Shown: in pieces, positions 1-6,293 of the stretch
Numbering within the stretch: position 1 is the stretch's first letter
Layout: every line of letters begins with the position of its first letter
From: Candidatus Gastranaerophilales bacterium
GTDB lineage: Bacteria > Cyanobacteriota > Vampirovibrionia > Gastranaerophilales > Gastranaerophilaceae
Assembly (NCBI GenBank): GCA_944324865.1
Contig: CALUXW010000013.1
Span: 1-41,101, forward strand
Direction: 5' to 3'
DNA: 41,101 bases
The notes under the pieces: generated by a model
What the model saw: the letters and a program-made list of their open reading frames with translations, nothing else
Databases searched by the model: none
What the model was told of the DNA's origin: nothing
Translations under genes and position numbers: made by a program

Positions 1-1095
1 GACCAACACCGCGGCTGGTTCCAATCTTCTCTTTTAACTTGTGTTGCAACGCGTGGAATTGCACCATATAAAACTGTCCTAACTCACGGTTTTGTTCTTG
101 ACGGTGAAGGTCGTAAGATGTCTAAGTCATTGGGTAACGTGGTTTTACCTCAAGAAGTTACAAAAGTCTATGGTGCAGATGTACTAAGACTCTGGGCTGC
201 AAGTGTTGATTACAGAAACGATATTAAAATTGGTGAAAACATAATAAAACAGCTTGTTGAGATATTCAAAAAAACAAGAAATACTGCAAGATTTTTACTC
301 GGCAATTTGTTTGATTTTAATCCAAAGAGCGATTATGTTGAATATGAAGATTTAAAAAGCATAGATAAATTTGCACTTTCAAGGTTGAATACATTGGTTA
401 AAAATGTTGATGAAGCTTTTGAAAAGTATGAATTTTATAAATATTTCCAATATCTTCAAAACTTTGCAGCAGTTGATCTTAGCTCTTTTTATCTTGATAT
501 AGTTAAAGACAGACTCTATACCTCAGGTAAAAAGTCGTTGTCACGTCGTGCTTGCCAAAGTGTTATGTATGAGATTTTGCAAACGCTGACAAGAATTTTG
601 GTTCCGGTTATGCCTCATCAGGCAGAAGACATTTGGCAAAATATGCCCGAGTGTCAAAGAGGCGGGCTTGAAAGCATTTTGCTTTCCGATTGGCCAAAAA
701 CTAATGCTAAATGGGATAATGAAAAATTAGAGGCAGAATTTAGCGAGCTTCTGAAAACTCGTGATATTGTATCTCATGCGATCGAACCCTTGCGTAGTGG
801 GGATGAAAAAATCGTTGGAAGCTCTCTTGAGGTTGATGTTCTAATTGTTAGCGAAAATAACGATAATCAAAAGCTTTTAGAAAAATACAAAGATGATTTG
901 GGCGACTTGTACATCGTCTCGCACGCAATAGTGGATGAAAAAGCTGATTTTGAAGCTATTAGCGAATTTGAACAAGACGGTTATAAAGTTAAAATTCAAA
1001 AAGCTAAAGGAAACAAGTGCGAACGTTGTTGGAAATATCGTGAGCTTAATTCCGACGGTATTTGCAAGGACTGCCAAGATGCAATAAATTGTTAA
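1..1095 (+). CDS. ileS: Isoleucyl-tRNA synthetase, C-terminal part (5' end outside window)
   Basis: Class I aminoacyl-tRNA synthetase that charges tRNA-Ile in the cytoplasm. The reading frame is open from the first base, so this is the 3' part of the gene, with the start upstream of the window. The KMSKS signature that binds ATP is visible at 115-129, preceded by the usual strand ending in HGFVLDGEGR. It is followed by the helical anticodon-binding domain and, at the C-terminus, by a zinc-finger-like Cys pattern (CERCW, then CKDC). That C-terminal finger is typical of the bacterial enzyme and marks the true end of the protein. No internal stop or frameshift is seen. Confidence 0.97.
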   Translation, partial: DQHRGWFQSSLLTCVATRGIAPYKTVLTHGFVLDGEGRKMSKSLGNVVLPQEVTKVYGADVLRLWAASVDYRNDIKIGENIIKQLVEIFKKTRNTARFLLGNLFDFNPKSDYVEYEDLKSIDKFALSRLNTLVKNVDEAFEKYEFYKYFQYLQNFAAVDLSSFYLDIVKDRLYTSGKKSLSRRACQSVMYEILQTLTRILVPVMPHQAEDIWQNMPECQRGGLESILLSDWPKTNAKWDNEKLEAEFSELLKTRDIVSHAIEPLRSGDEKIVGSSLEVDVLIVSENNDNQKLLEKYKDDLGDLYIVSHAIVDEKADFEAISEFEQDGYKVKIQKAKGNKCERCWKYRELNSDGICKDCQDAINC

Positions 1096-1130
1096 AGCAT
1101 GTTACAATTTATTTGTTTTTCGTAATTTAA

Positions 1131-1173
1131 CGTAAAAATTTTTGTTAATTTATATAACAGCAAAATTTTTACG
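1131..1173. repeat. 12-bp perfect inverted repeat, possible hairpin ahead of the next gene
   Basis: Arms CGTAAAAATTTT (1131-1142) and AAAATTTTTACG (1162-1173) are exact reverse complements. An inner TGTTA/TAACA pair (1143-1147 and 1155-1159) could extend the helix across a two-base bulge. The right arm ends at the GGGG that may serve as ribosome-binding site for the GTG start at 1182. It could end ileS transcription (though no U-tract follows), act as an operator, or occlude the ribosome-binding site. Confidence 0.5.
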
Positions 1174-1181
1174 GGGTCAAT

Positions 1182-2078
1182 GTGATTCAACTCAATTTAG
1201 ATTTGAATTATTTTAATCAATACTTTGAAATTACAACTCAAAGATTAAATGAGTATGCTTCAAAAAGTATTGATGAAATTATGGAGCTTGAGCTTGAGCA
1301 AGGTAATGATTATGCTGCATTAATTTCCTCAGCTATGCAAAACCCTCAAAAGCTTGCAAAACTTTTGCAGCTGATGGACCCAAAAAACAGATATTTAATA
1401 ATAAGAAACTTGTCTGAAAATGATTTAGATAAACTAATACCTTATCTTGAACAAGATGATTTGCTCTGGGGTTTAAGGTATTTTAGGGTTGATAAAATTA
1501 TGGAAATGTTAAATAAGCTTCCTACAGAGGAGCTTATGAGCGTTGTTTTACAGCGTTTTACGCTAAAAGATATCTTTTTACTTATGCCTACTGAAGAAAT
1601 GGATCAATTTTTTGAAAATGAAAAAGTTGAACGAAAGGATGTAATGAAATATTTTGAATCCCTTGATCCATCAGAGCTTGAGCGAATCCTGGTTGAACAG
1701 TTCGGAACTGTTATGAAAGATAAGAAGCAAGAAGATCAATTAAAATTTATGGAATCTTTAAAAGATGATGATTTTGTAAAAATGCTGCAAGGTATGAAAA
1801 AAAAGGACAAGGTTTCTCTTATGGTGAGCCTTTGTAAGGAAAACCCCAAATTACTTGAAGAAATAAATCCTCAAACCTTGTCAAATCCGATGCGGACATT
1901 GGAAAAGCATGACATACTTAAGTGTATGGAGGTTTTAGATCCCGAATTTTTAGTTCCTATGGTACAAGAGCTTCCTCCTGATTTGCTGCAGGTGGTTGCA
2001 ACTCAAATTGACCCTGTTGTTTTTGCACAAGTGCTAATAGATGAATTTCCGGACATACTTTCAAAAATAGCACTTTAA
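1182..2078 (+). CDS. Unknown helical-repeat protein, MgtE-N/FliG-like
   Basis: A 298-residue acidic, almost wholly helical soluble protein with no signal peptide or membrane segment. From about residue 60 it contains repeated units of the type LxxMDPxxRxxIIxxLSExDLxKLIPxLE, with recurring short turns such as LDPSELERIL, LDPEFLVPMV and IDPVVFAQVL. This resembles the superhelical MgtE N-terminal domain and the armadillo-like repeats of FliG, but there is no transporter domain and no recognisable FliG C-terminal charged face. A flagellar or scaffold role is speculative. The start is GTG, chosen because an in-frame ATG is absent nearby and GGGG lies 5 bases upstream. Its stop codon overlaps the stop of the convergent LptF/LptG gene. 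Confidence 0.75.
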   Translation: MIQLNLDLNYFNQYFEITTQRLNEYASKSIDEIMELELEQGNDYAALISSAMQNPQKLAKLLQLMDPKNRYLIIRNLSENDLDKLIPYLEQDDLLWGLRYFRVDKIMEMLNKLPTEELMSVVLQRFTLKDIFLLMPTEEMDQFFENEKVERKDVMKYFESLDPSELERILVEQFGTVMKDKKQEDQLKFMESLKDDDFVKMLQGMKKKDKVSLMVSLCKENPKLLEEINPQTLSNPMRTLEKHDILKCMEVLDPEFLVPMVQELPPDLLQVVATQIDPVVFAQVLIDEFPDILSKIAL

Positions 2079-3250
2079 GTTATTGTATATGCTTTTTTGT
2101 AATATAAAAATGAACCTATCAAGAATATTGATATTACAGGGAGCCAAGCTGCAATAAAAGGAGAAACCGCTTTTGTTTCGCCTAAATTTAAAGAAATAGC
2201 CCGAATTAAGTAATATACAAAAATTATAATAACGCTAAATAAAAATCCTCTATTGTACCTGACTCGAGGAGGTGTAATTGCAAGTGGAATTCCAACGAGT
2301 GTAAGTGCCATTGTTGTAACCGGCAGAGCTATTTTATCATATAGGTCTACTTGATATTTGATTTTTAATTTTTCAACAAATTCCTTGTTAACTTTATTTT
2401 TATTTATATATTTTAACAGTTTAAAGAAATTGTATTGACTTGCATTTTCTTTTACAAGCCCTTCTGCATTTTCAATGCCAAAGCTTACAGTTGAATCATC
2501 AAAAAGACTTGTATTAAAAATTTTACCGCTTTTTGAAATTGTGTAAATTACACCGCCATTAAAAATCCAGCCCAACTGCCCAGTTCTGCCTGCTTTTGCT
2601 TGTACGATTTGTATTGCATCCTTGTCTGATAAATCTACCAAAGTAACGTTATTTAAAGTTTTGTTTTTACACTCCTCGATGTAAATAAGTCTTTTTAGGA
2701 CATTATTTTTATCGGCATCTTTTATTGTAAAATTCATCCTACCCTCGGGGACATGTTTGCTCTGTAGTGAATAAATTGCTAAGTGTTTAGATGTCATGCT
2801 TGTAGCCGGCACTATTATTTCACTTATAAAAAAGCTGACAAAAGTCATAATAATTGCAAAAATAAATATTGGACGTGCAATTCTTGAAATGCTTATCCCG
2901 CAAGCTTTTAGAACAGTAACTTCTGAATTTAAACTTAATCTGTTAACAGTCATTACTGTTGCAAAAAGTGTTGAAATTGGTATTGTCATAACAAAAACTT
3001 GCGGCAAGTTTAAAACAATCATCATAAAAGCAATGTTAAAAGGTATGCCATACAATGTTATTTGTTTAATTAACTGAGTAAAAGTTTCTGAGGCAAAAAT
3101 AATTGATGTAAAAATAATCACACCCATTAAAAATACTTCCAAAAGCTGTTTTAGGATATACTTGTCTAAAATTGGCATTTGACGGTATTTTTGATAAATA
3201 TAATTTTTTATATTTTTAATGGTTGAATATATTTTTGCCTTTTTTGTCAT
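2075..3250 (-). CDS. LptF/LptG family lipopolysaccharide-export permease
   Basis: Inner-membrane permease of the LptB2FG exporter (YjgP/YjgQ family), which extracts lipopolysaccharide from the inner membrane for delivery to the outer membrane. At 391 residues it has the family size and layout: N-terminal segment after LDKYILKQLLEVF, three N-terminal transmembrane helices, a periplasmic beta-jellyroll region (about residues 150-290), then three C-terminal helices containing the IPLAITPPR-type motif. I cannot tell LptF from LptG. The ATG at 3250 lies inside the 3' end of tyrA (35-base overlap) and has AAGAG upstream; a second Met at residue 25 (3178) lacks a ribosome-binding site. It is probably co-transcribed with tyrA. 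Its presence implies a two-membrane envelope. Confidence 0.92.
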   Translation of the reverse strand: MTKKAKIYSTIKNIKNYIYQKYRQMPILDKYILKQLLEVFLMGVIIFTSIIFASETFTQLIKQITLYGIPFNIAFMMIVLNLPQVFVMTIPISTLFATVMTVNRLSLNSEVTVLKACGISISRIARPIFIFAIIMTFVSFFISEIIVPATSMTSKHLAIYSLQSKHVPEGRMNFTIKDADKNNVLKRLIYIEECKNKTLNNVTLVDLSDKDAIQIVQAKAGRTGQLGWIFNGGVIYTISKSGKIFNTSLFDDSTVSFGIENAEGLVKENASQYNFFKLLKYINKNKVNKEFVEKLKIKYQVDLYDKIALPVTTMALTLVGIPLAITPPRVRYNRGFLFSVIIIFVYYLIRAISLNLGETKAVSPFIAAWLPVISIFLIGSFLYYKKAYTIT

Positions 3251-4010
3251 ACAATTGTGCTCTTTTTAGACTTATACTTTTAAGCACTTTTATTCTCTCA
3301 TCATCTTTTAGGTTTTTCAAGTAATTAAGTTCTTTAATAAACAAATCTATACTTTTTTCAATATTTTTTTTGTTTAATTTTAGCATATCACAAGCAAGAA
3401 TTTCATTTGTTAAAGCTAATCTTGTAGTATCACGAAATCCACTTGCTGCTATTATTTTGGCTTCGTCTGATTTTACTGAATTAAAAAGTGCAAAAGATAA
3501 AAGCATTGGCAAATGAGAAATTTGTGCTGCAGCCATATCATGAATTTTTGCCTCCATTAAAACAGGGGTTGCACCCATAAATTTTATAATTTCTTCCAGT
3601 ATGGCATTTCGTTTTGTTATAACCCATTTTGCACCATGAAATAAATCATCTTTTGATGCATCAAAACCTGATTCTTCGCTTCCTGCCATAGGGTGAGTTC
3701 CAATGTAGTTAAATTTATATCCTCCTTCTAAAAAGTCTTTTAATGAACATACATCACAAACTATACATTTAGGAGAAACAATGTTTTCAAGTCTTTTTAA
3801 AACATTTTTTGTTTCGTTCATCGGCTTGCAAACAAAGACAACATCAGCTCCTCTGACATCTTCAATCATATCTGAAACAAAAGGAGTATAGCTTTTTGCT
3901 TTGTCATAACTTGACTTTGAAATTGCAGCAACTTCCCAGTCACTTTCACTAAGCGATTTCAAAATTGAACCGCCTATCAACCCTAAACCTATAATTGCGA
4001 TTTTTAACAT
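3216..4010 (-). CDS. tyrA: Prephenate/arogenate dehydrogenase
   Basis: NAD(P)-dependent oxidative decarboxylation of prephenate (or arogenate) in tyrosine synthesis. The N-terminal Rossmann fold begins at once with GLGLIGGS (residues 8-15). The family block THPMAGSEESG is present, followed by a helical dimerisation domain with HLPMLLSFAL. At 264 residues it is a stand-alone, short TyrA with no chorismate mutase or ACT domain. It overlaps the LptF/LptG gene downstream by 35 bases. Upstream, TATAAT ends 7 bases before the ATG with no Shine-Dalgarno, suggesting a leaderless or nearly leaderless mRNA. It is divergent from the leuD-like gene. The substrate cannot be settled by eye. Confidence 0.92.
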   Translation of the reverse strand: MLKIAIIGLGLIGGSILKSLSESDWEVAAISKSSYDKAKSYTPFVSDMIEDVRGADVVFVCKPMNETKNVLKRLENIVSPKCIVCDVCSLKDFLEGGYKFNYIGTHPMAGSEESGFDASKDDLFHGAKWVITKRNAILEEIIKFMGATPVLMEAKIHDMAAAQISHLPMLLSFALFNSVKSDEAKIIAASGFRDTTRLALTNEILACDMLKLNKKNIEKSIDLFIKELNYLKNLKDDERIKVLKSISLKRAQLYDKKGKNIFNH

Positions 4011-4017
4011 AACATAT

Positions 4018-4023
4018 ATTATA
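4018..4023 (-). promoter_or_regulatory. -10 element of tyrA, 7 nt before ATG
   Basis: On the minus strand TATAAT is followed by 7 bases and the tyrA ATG, with no Shine-Dalgarno between. It belongs to the group of start-proximal -10 boxes seen across the window. Confidence 0.55.
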
Positions 4024-4045
4024 GTATAAATTTTAATTTTTGTAT

Positions 4046-4051
4046 TATAAT
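4046..4051 (+). promoter_or_regulatory. -10 element for the leuD-like/IDH operon
   Basis: TATAAT 33 bases before the ATG of the leuD-like gene. It leaves a leader of roughly 25 bases carrying a strong GGAGGTG Shine-Dalgarno at 4075-4081. No good -35 is seen. It contrasts with the leaderless-type starts nearby. Confidence 0.5.
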
Positions 4052-4084
4052 AGTTAAGAAAATTAAAGTATTTTGGAGGTGAAA

Positions 4085-4591
4085 ATGGAATTAATTAAAA
4101 AAGGGCATGCTTTTAAGTTTGGTGATAATATTTCAACAGACCACATTGCCCCTGGTAGACTTTTTCACCTGAGAAGTAATCTCGAAGAATTTTCAAAACA
4201 TGTTTTAGAGGATGCTGATCCTGAATTTGCATCTAAGATGCAAAAAGGTGATTTTGTTGTTGCGGGAAATAATTTCGGGCTTGGTTCATCTCGCGAGCAT
4301 GCCCCGCAGATTATTAAAATCGCAGGTGTGGGTGCAGTTATTGCTAAAAGTTTTGCAAGAATTTTTTACAGAAACGCAATAAATATAGGACTTTTGGCAA
4401 TTGAGTGTAACACTGATAATATTGATGCAGGCGATGAACTTGAGCTTGATATTAAAAACGGCACTTTGAGAAATATTACAAAAGACCAAATACTTAAAAT
4501 TACACCATTACCTGATGTAATGATTAAACTTTTAAATGACGGCGGCTTAATTGAACACTTGAAAAAACATGGAGATTTTGACCTTGTATAA
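4085..4591 (+). CDS. Aconitase/LeuD-type hydro-lyase small (swivel) subunit
   Basis: Small subunit of a two-subunit hydro-lyase of the isopropylmalate isomerase / (homo)aconitase family, which pairs with a separate iron-sulfur large subunit not present in the window. At 168 residues it has the compact form. The conserved blocks FGDNISTDHIAPGR, NFGLGSSREHAP and FARIFYRNAINIG are all present. The substrate loop reads HLRS (residues 28-31). An arginine in this loop is known from homoaconitase-type subunits (YLRT), whereas isopropylmalate-type subunits have YLVY-like loops. The overlap with an isocitrate dehydrogenase supports an aconitase role rather than leucine synthesis, but this is inference. 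The ATG at 4085 was chosen because the longer frame would begin within the GGAGGTG ribosome-binding site. Confidence 0.85.
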   Translation: MELIKKGHAFKFGDNISTDHIAPGRLFHLRSNLEEFSKHVLEDADPEFASKMQKGDFVVAGNNFGLGSSREHAPQIIKIAGVGAVIAKSFARIFYRNAINIGLLAIECNTDNIDAGDELELDIKNGTLRNITKDQILKITPLPDVMIKLLNDGGLIEHLKKHGDFDLV

Positions 4592-5582
4592 TGTTACTTT
4601 AATTAATGGGGACGGTATAGGCCCTGAAATAACAGATGCTGTTGTAAAAATTTTAGAAGCCTCAGGAATTAAAATTAATTGGGATTTGCAGACGGCAGGT
4701 GCTGATGTCGTTGCAGCAGGCGGTGTGCCATTGCCAAATAGGGTAATTGAGTCAATTAAGAAAAATAAAGTTGCACTTAAGGCTCCTGTTACTACCCCCA
4801 TTGGTAAAGGTTTTCGCTCTGTAAATGTTCAGTTGAGGCGTGAGCTTGATTTATTTGCAAATTTAAGACCTTCAAAAAATCTTCCTGGAATTAAAACACC
4901 TTTTAATAATGTAGATTTAGTTGTTGTAAGGGAAAACACCGAAGATTTATACGCAGGAATTGAAAATAAAATCAATAAAGACAGAGTTGAAGGTATAAAA
5001 TTAATCACCCGTCAAGGTTCAACAAGAATATGTAAATGGGCATTTGATTACGCTGTTAAAAATAACAGAAGTGAAGTTTGTGCAGTTAGTAAGGCTAATA
5101 TCTGCAAACTTTCTGACGGGTTGTTTTTAGAGTGTTTTAGAGAAGTTGCAAAAGAGTACCCCGATATTACTCCAAGAGAAATCCTGGTGGATAATCTTTG
5201 TATGCAACTTGTACAGAACCCTTCGCAGTTTGATGTTTTAGTTTTACCTAACTTGTATGGTGATATTGTTTCTGACCTTTGCGCAGGTTTAATAGGTGGT
5301 TTAGGTGTGGCACAAGGAGCTAACATTGGGCTTGATTGTGCGGTATTTGAACCTGTACACGGCAGTGCTCCAGATATTAAAGGTAAAAATATAGCAAACC
5401 CGACAGCACTTTTGATGAGTGCAATTGAAATGATTAAATATTTGGGCGAGTTTGAAATTGCAAAAAATATCGAAACTGCCTTATTTAAAGTCTTGAGTGA
5501 GGGCAAGGTTTTAACCCCTGATTTAGGTGGTAGTGCAAAAACTACCGAGTTTAGGGATGAAATTATCAAAAATCTAGAGTAA
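4569..5582 (+). CDS. NAD-type isocitrate dehydrogenase
   Basis: Beta-decarboxylating dehydrogenase that converts isocitrate to 2-oxoglutarate. The GFRSVNVQLRRELDLFANLR segment (residues 81-100) has the Ser-Val-Asn typical of isocitrate dehydrogenases in place of the LeuB sequence, and the Arg residues that bind substrate. ENTEDLYAGIE follows. The cofactor region HGSAPDIKGKNIANP has Asp-Ile where NADP enzymes have Lys-Tyr, which points to NAD. It overlaps the upstream hydro-lyase gene by 23 bases from the ATG at 4569. That ATG lacks a ribosome-binding site, whereas a TTG at 4584 has GGAG 9 bases upstream, so the true start may be 4584. Together with the upstream subunit it would make the oxidative route from citrate to glutamate. 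LeuB and homoisocitrate dehydrogenase are less likely alternatives. Confidence 0.88.
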   Translation: MEILTLYNVTLINGDGIGPEITDAVVKILEASGIKINWDLQTAGADVVAAGGVPLPNRVIESIKKNKVALKAPVTTPIGKGFRSVNVQLRRELDLFANLRPSKNLPGIKTPFNNVDLVVVRENTEDLYAGIENKINKDRVEGIKLITRQGSTRICKWAFDYAVKNNRSEVCAVSKANICKLSDGLFLECFREVAKEYPDITPREILVDNLCMQLVQNPSQFDVLVLPNLYGDIVSDLCAGLIGGLGVAQGANIGLDCAVFEPVHGSAPDIKGKNIANPTALLMSAIEMIKYLGEFEIAKNIETALFKVLSEGKVLTPDLGGSAKTTEFRDEIIKNLE

Positions 5583-5591
5583 AAATATTTT

Positions 5592-5963
5592 ATGAAACTT
5601 GAAAATATTGGACTTGGTATAGATGTAGAAAACGTTGCACGTTTCAAGAAATATGCGCAAAAGGATAATCCTTTTGTAAATAAAATTTTTACAAAAAAAG
5701 AAATTGAATATTCTTACAAGACAAAAAATTTTGCGCAACACCTTTGTGCAAGGTATTGCGCAAAAGAGGCTTGTGTTAAAGCTCTACACTCGCTTGGAGT
5801 TGATGGGTATTTTTGTCGTGATTTTGAGGTAGAAAACTTGCCTTCCGGAGTTCCGCAAATTAATCTTATAGGACCAAAAAGAGGTGATAACTTAACTTTT
5901 AAGTTATCATTATCACACACGGATACGTTTGCTGCTGCCACAGTTATAGCTGTTATTAACTAA
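5592..5963 (+). CDS. acpS: Holo-[acyl-carrier-protein] synthase
   Basis: Transfers 4'-phosphopantetheine from CoA to the serine of acyl carrier protein. At 123 residues it is the usual size. The N-terminal GLGIDVENVARF block holds the metal-binding Asp, and the second signature appears as ARYCAKEACVKAL with its conserved Glu. The C-terminal LSLSHTDTFAAATVIA strand is also standard. It begins 9 bases after the isocitrate dehydrogenase stop codon, without a Shine-Dalgarno. TAAAAA overlapping the upstream stop lies 6 bases before the ATG but is a poor -10. The gene contains an 11-bp inverted repeat at 5885-5909. Confidence 0.95.
   Translation: MKLENIGLGIDVENVARFKKYAQKDNPFVNKIFTKKEIEYSYKTKNFAQHLCARYCAKEACVKALHSLGVDGYFCRDFEVENLPSGVPQINLIGPKRGDNLTFKLSLSHTDTFAAATVIAVIN
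5885..5909. repeat. 11-bp inverted repeat with 3-nt loop inside acpS
   Basis: TGATAACTTAA (5885-5895) and TTAAGTTATCA (5899-5909) are perfect reverse complements separated by CTT. It lies in coding sequence near the end of acpS. It may be chance, since the codons fit the protein family. Confidence 0.5.
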
Positions 5964-6055
5964 ATATATATTTTTGTAATTTTTTATAAAGAACTGTAAA
6001 ATTTTTGCCAAAACATGATGAGATTGTATAAAAAAAGCGTTAAACTCAGCATGTT

Positions 6056-6265
6056 ATGAATATTGTAAAAGTACTCGATGATTATTCTAAGTCAGATGAT
6101 CAAAGAGAGCTGGTTGAGTATTTAAAAGGTGTTTTACCTTCTACAATTTGTTATGAACCCATTAAAAATAAAGATTTCATAAGAAAGTACATGACCCCTC
6201 TCAATGATTTTGTAATTTACACAACGGCAATGCCTTGCGCAGATGTTCGTCGTGTACTTAGATAA
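6056..6265 (+). CDS. Small protein of unknown function (69 aa)
   Basis: A 69-residue soluble protein with no family I recognise. It has mixed charge, no signal peptide or membrane helix, and the odd Thr-Ala-Met-Pro-Cys-Ala stretch near the C-terminus with two cysteines overall. Support for a real gene: it sits alone between acpS and a good intrinsic terminator (6269-6291) that begins 3 bases after its stop, and no alternative frame is open. A TAAACT hexamer lies 9 bases before the ATG and there is no Shine-Dalgarno. Translation of the slightly earlier ATG at 6051 would stop at once. Confidence 0.65.
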   Translation: MNIVKVLDDYSKSDDQRELVEYLKGVLPSTICYEPIKNKDFIRKYMTPLNDFVIYTTAMPCADVRRVLR

Positions 6266-6268
6266 TTA

Positions 6269-6291
6269 AAACCCGCCTATTTGGCGGGTTT
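6269..6291. terminator. Bidirectional intrinsic terminator
   Basis: ACCCGCC (6271-6277) pairs with GGCGGGT (6283-6289) around a 5-base loop. Flanking A and T runs extend the stem and provide a U-tract in both directions. It lies between the 69-aa gene and the convergent glycosyltransferase gene and can serve both. Confidence 0.92.
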
Positions 6292-6293
6292 AT

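Noticed and set aside
4569..5582. 3-isopropylmalate dehydrogenase (leuB)
   Set aside because: The RSVNV segment and the Asp-Ile cofactor pair are those of NAD-isocitrate dehydrogenases, and no other leucine gene is next to it apart from the ambiguous small subunit.
5580..5591. Leaderless-type -10 box before acpS
   Set aside because: The hexamer is TAAAAA, lacking the final T, and it lies within an operon-like junction. Left out of the count.
5048..5647. 199-residue minus-strand frame inside the isocitrate dehydrogenase gene
   Set aside because: It is a shadow frame opposite a strong family match. Its composition shows no independent coding signal.
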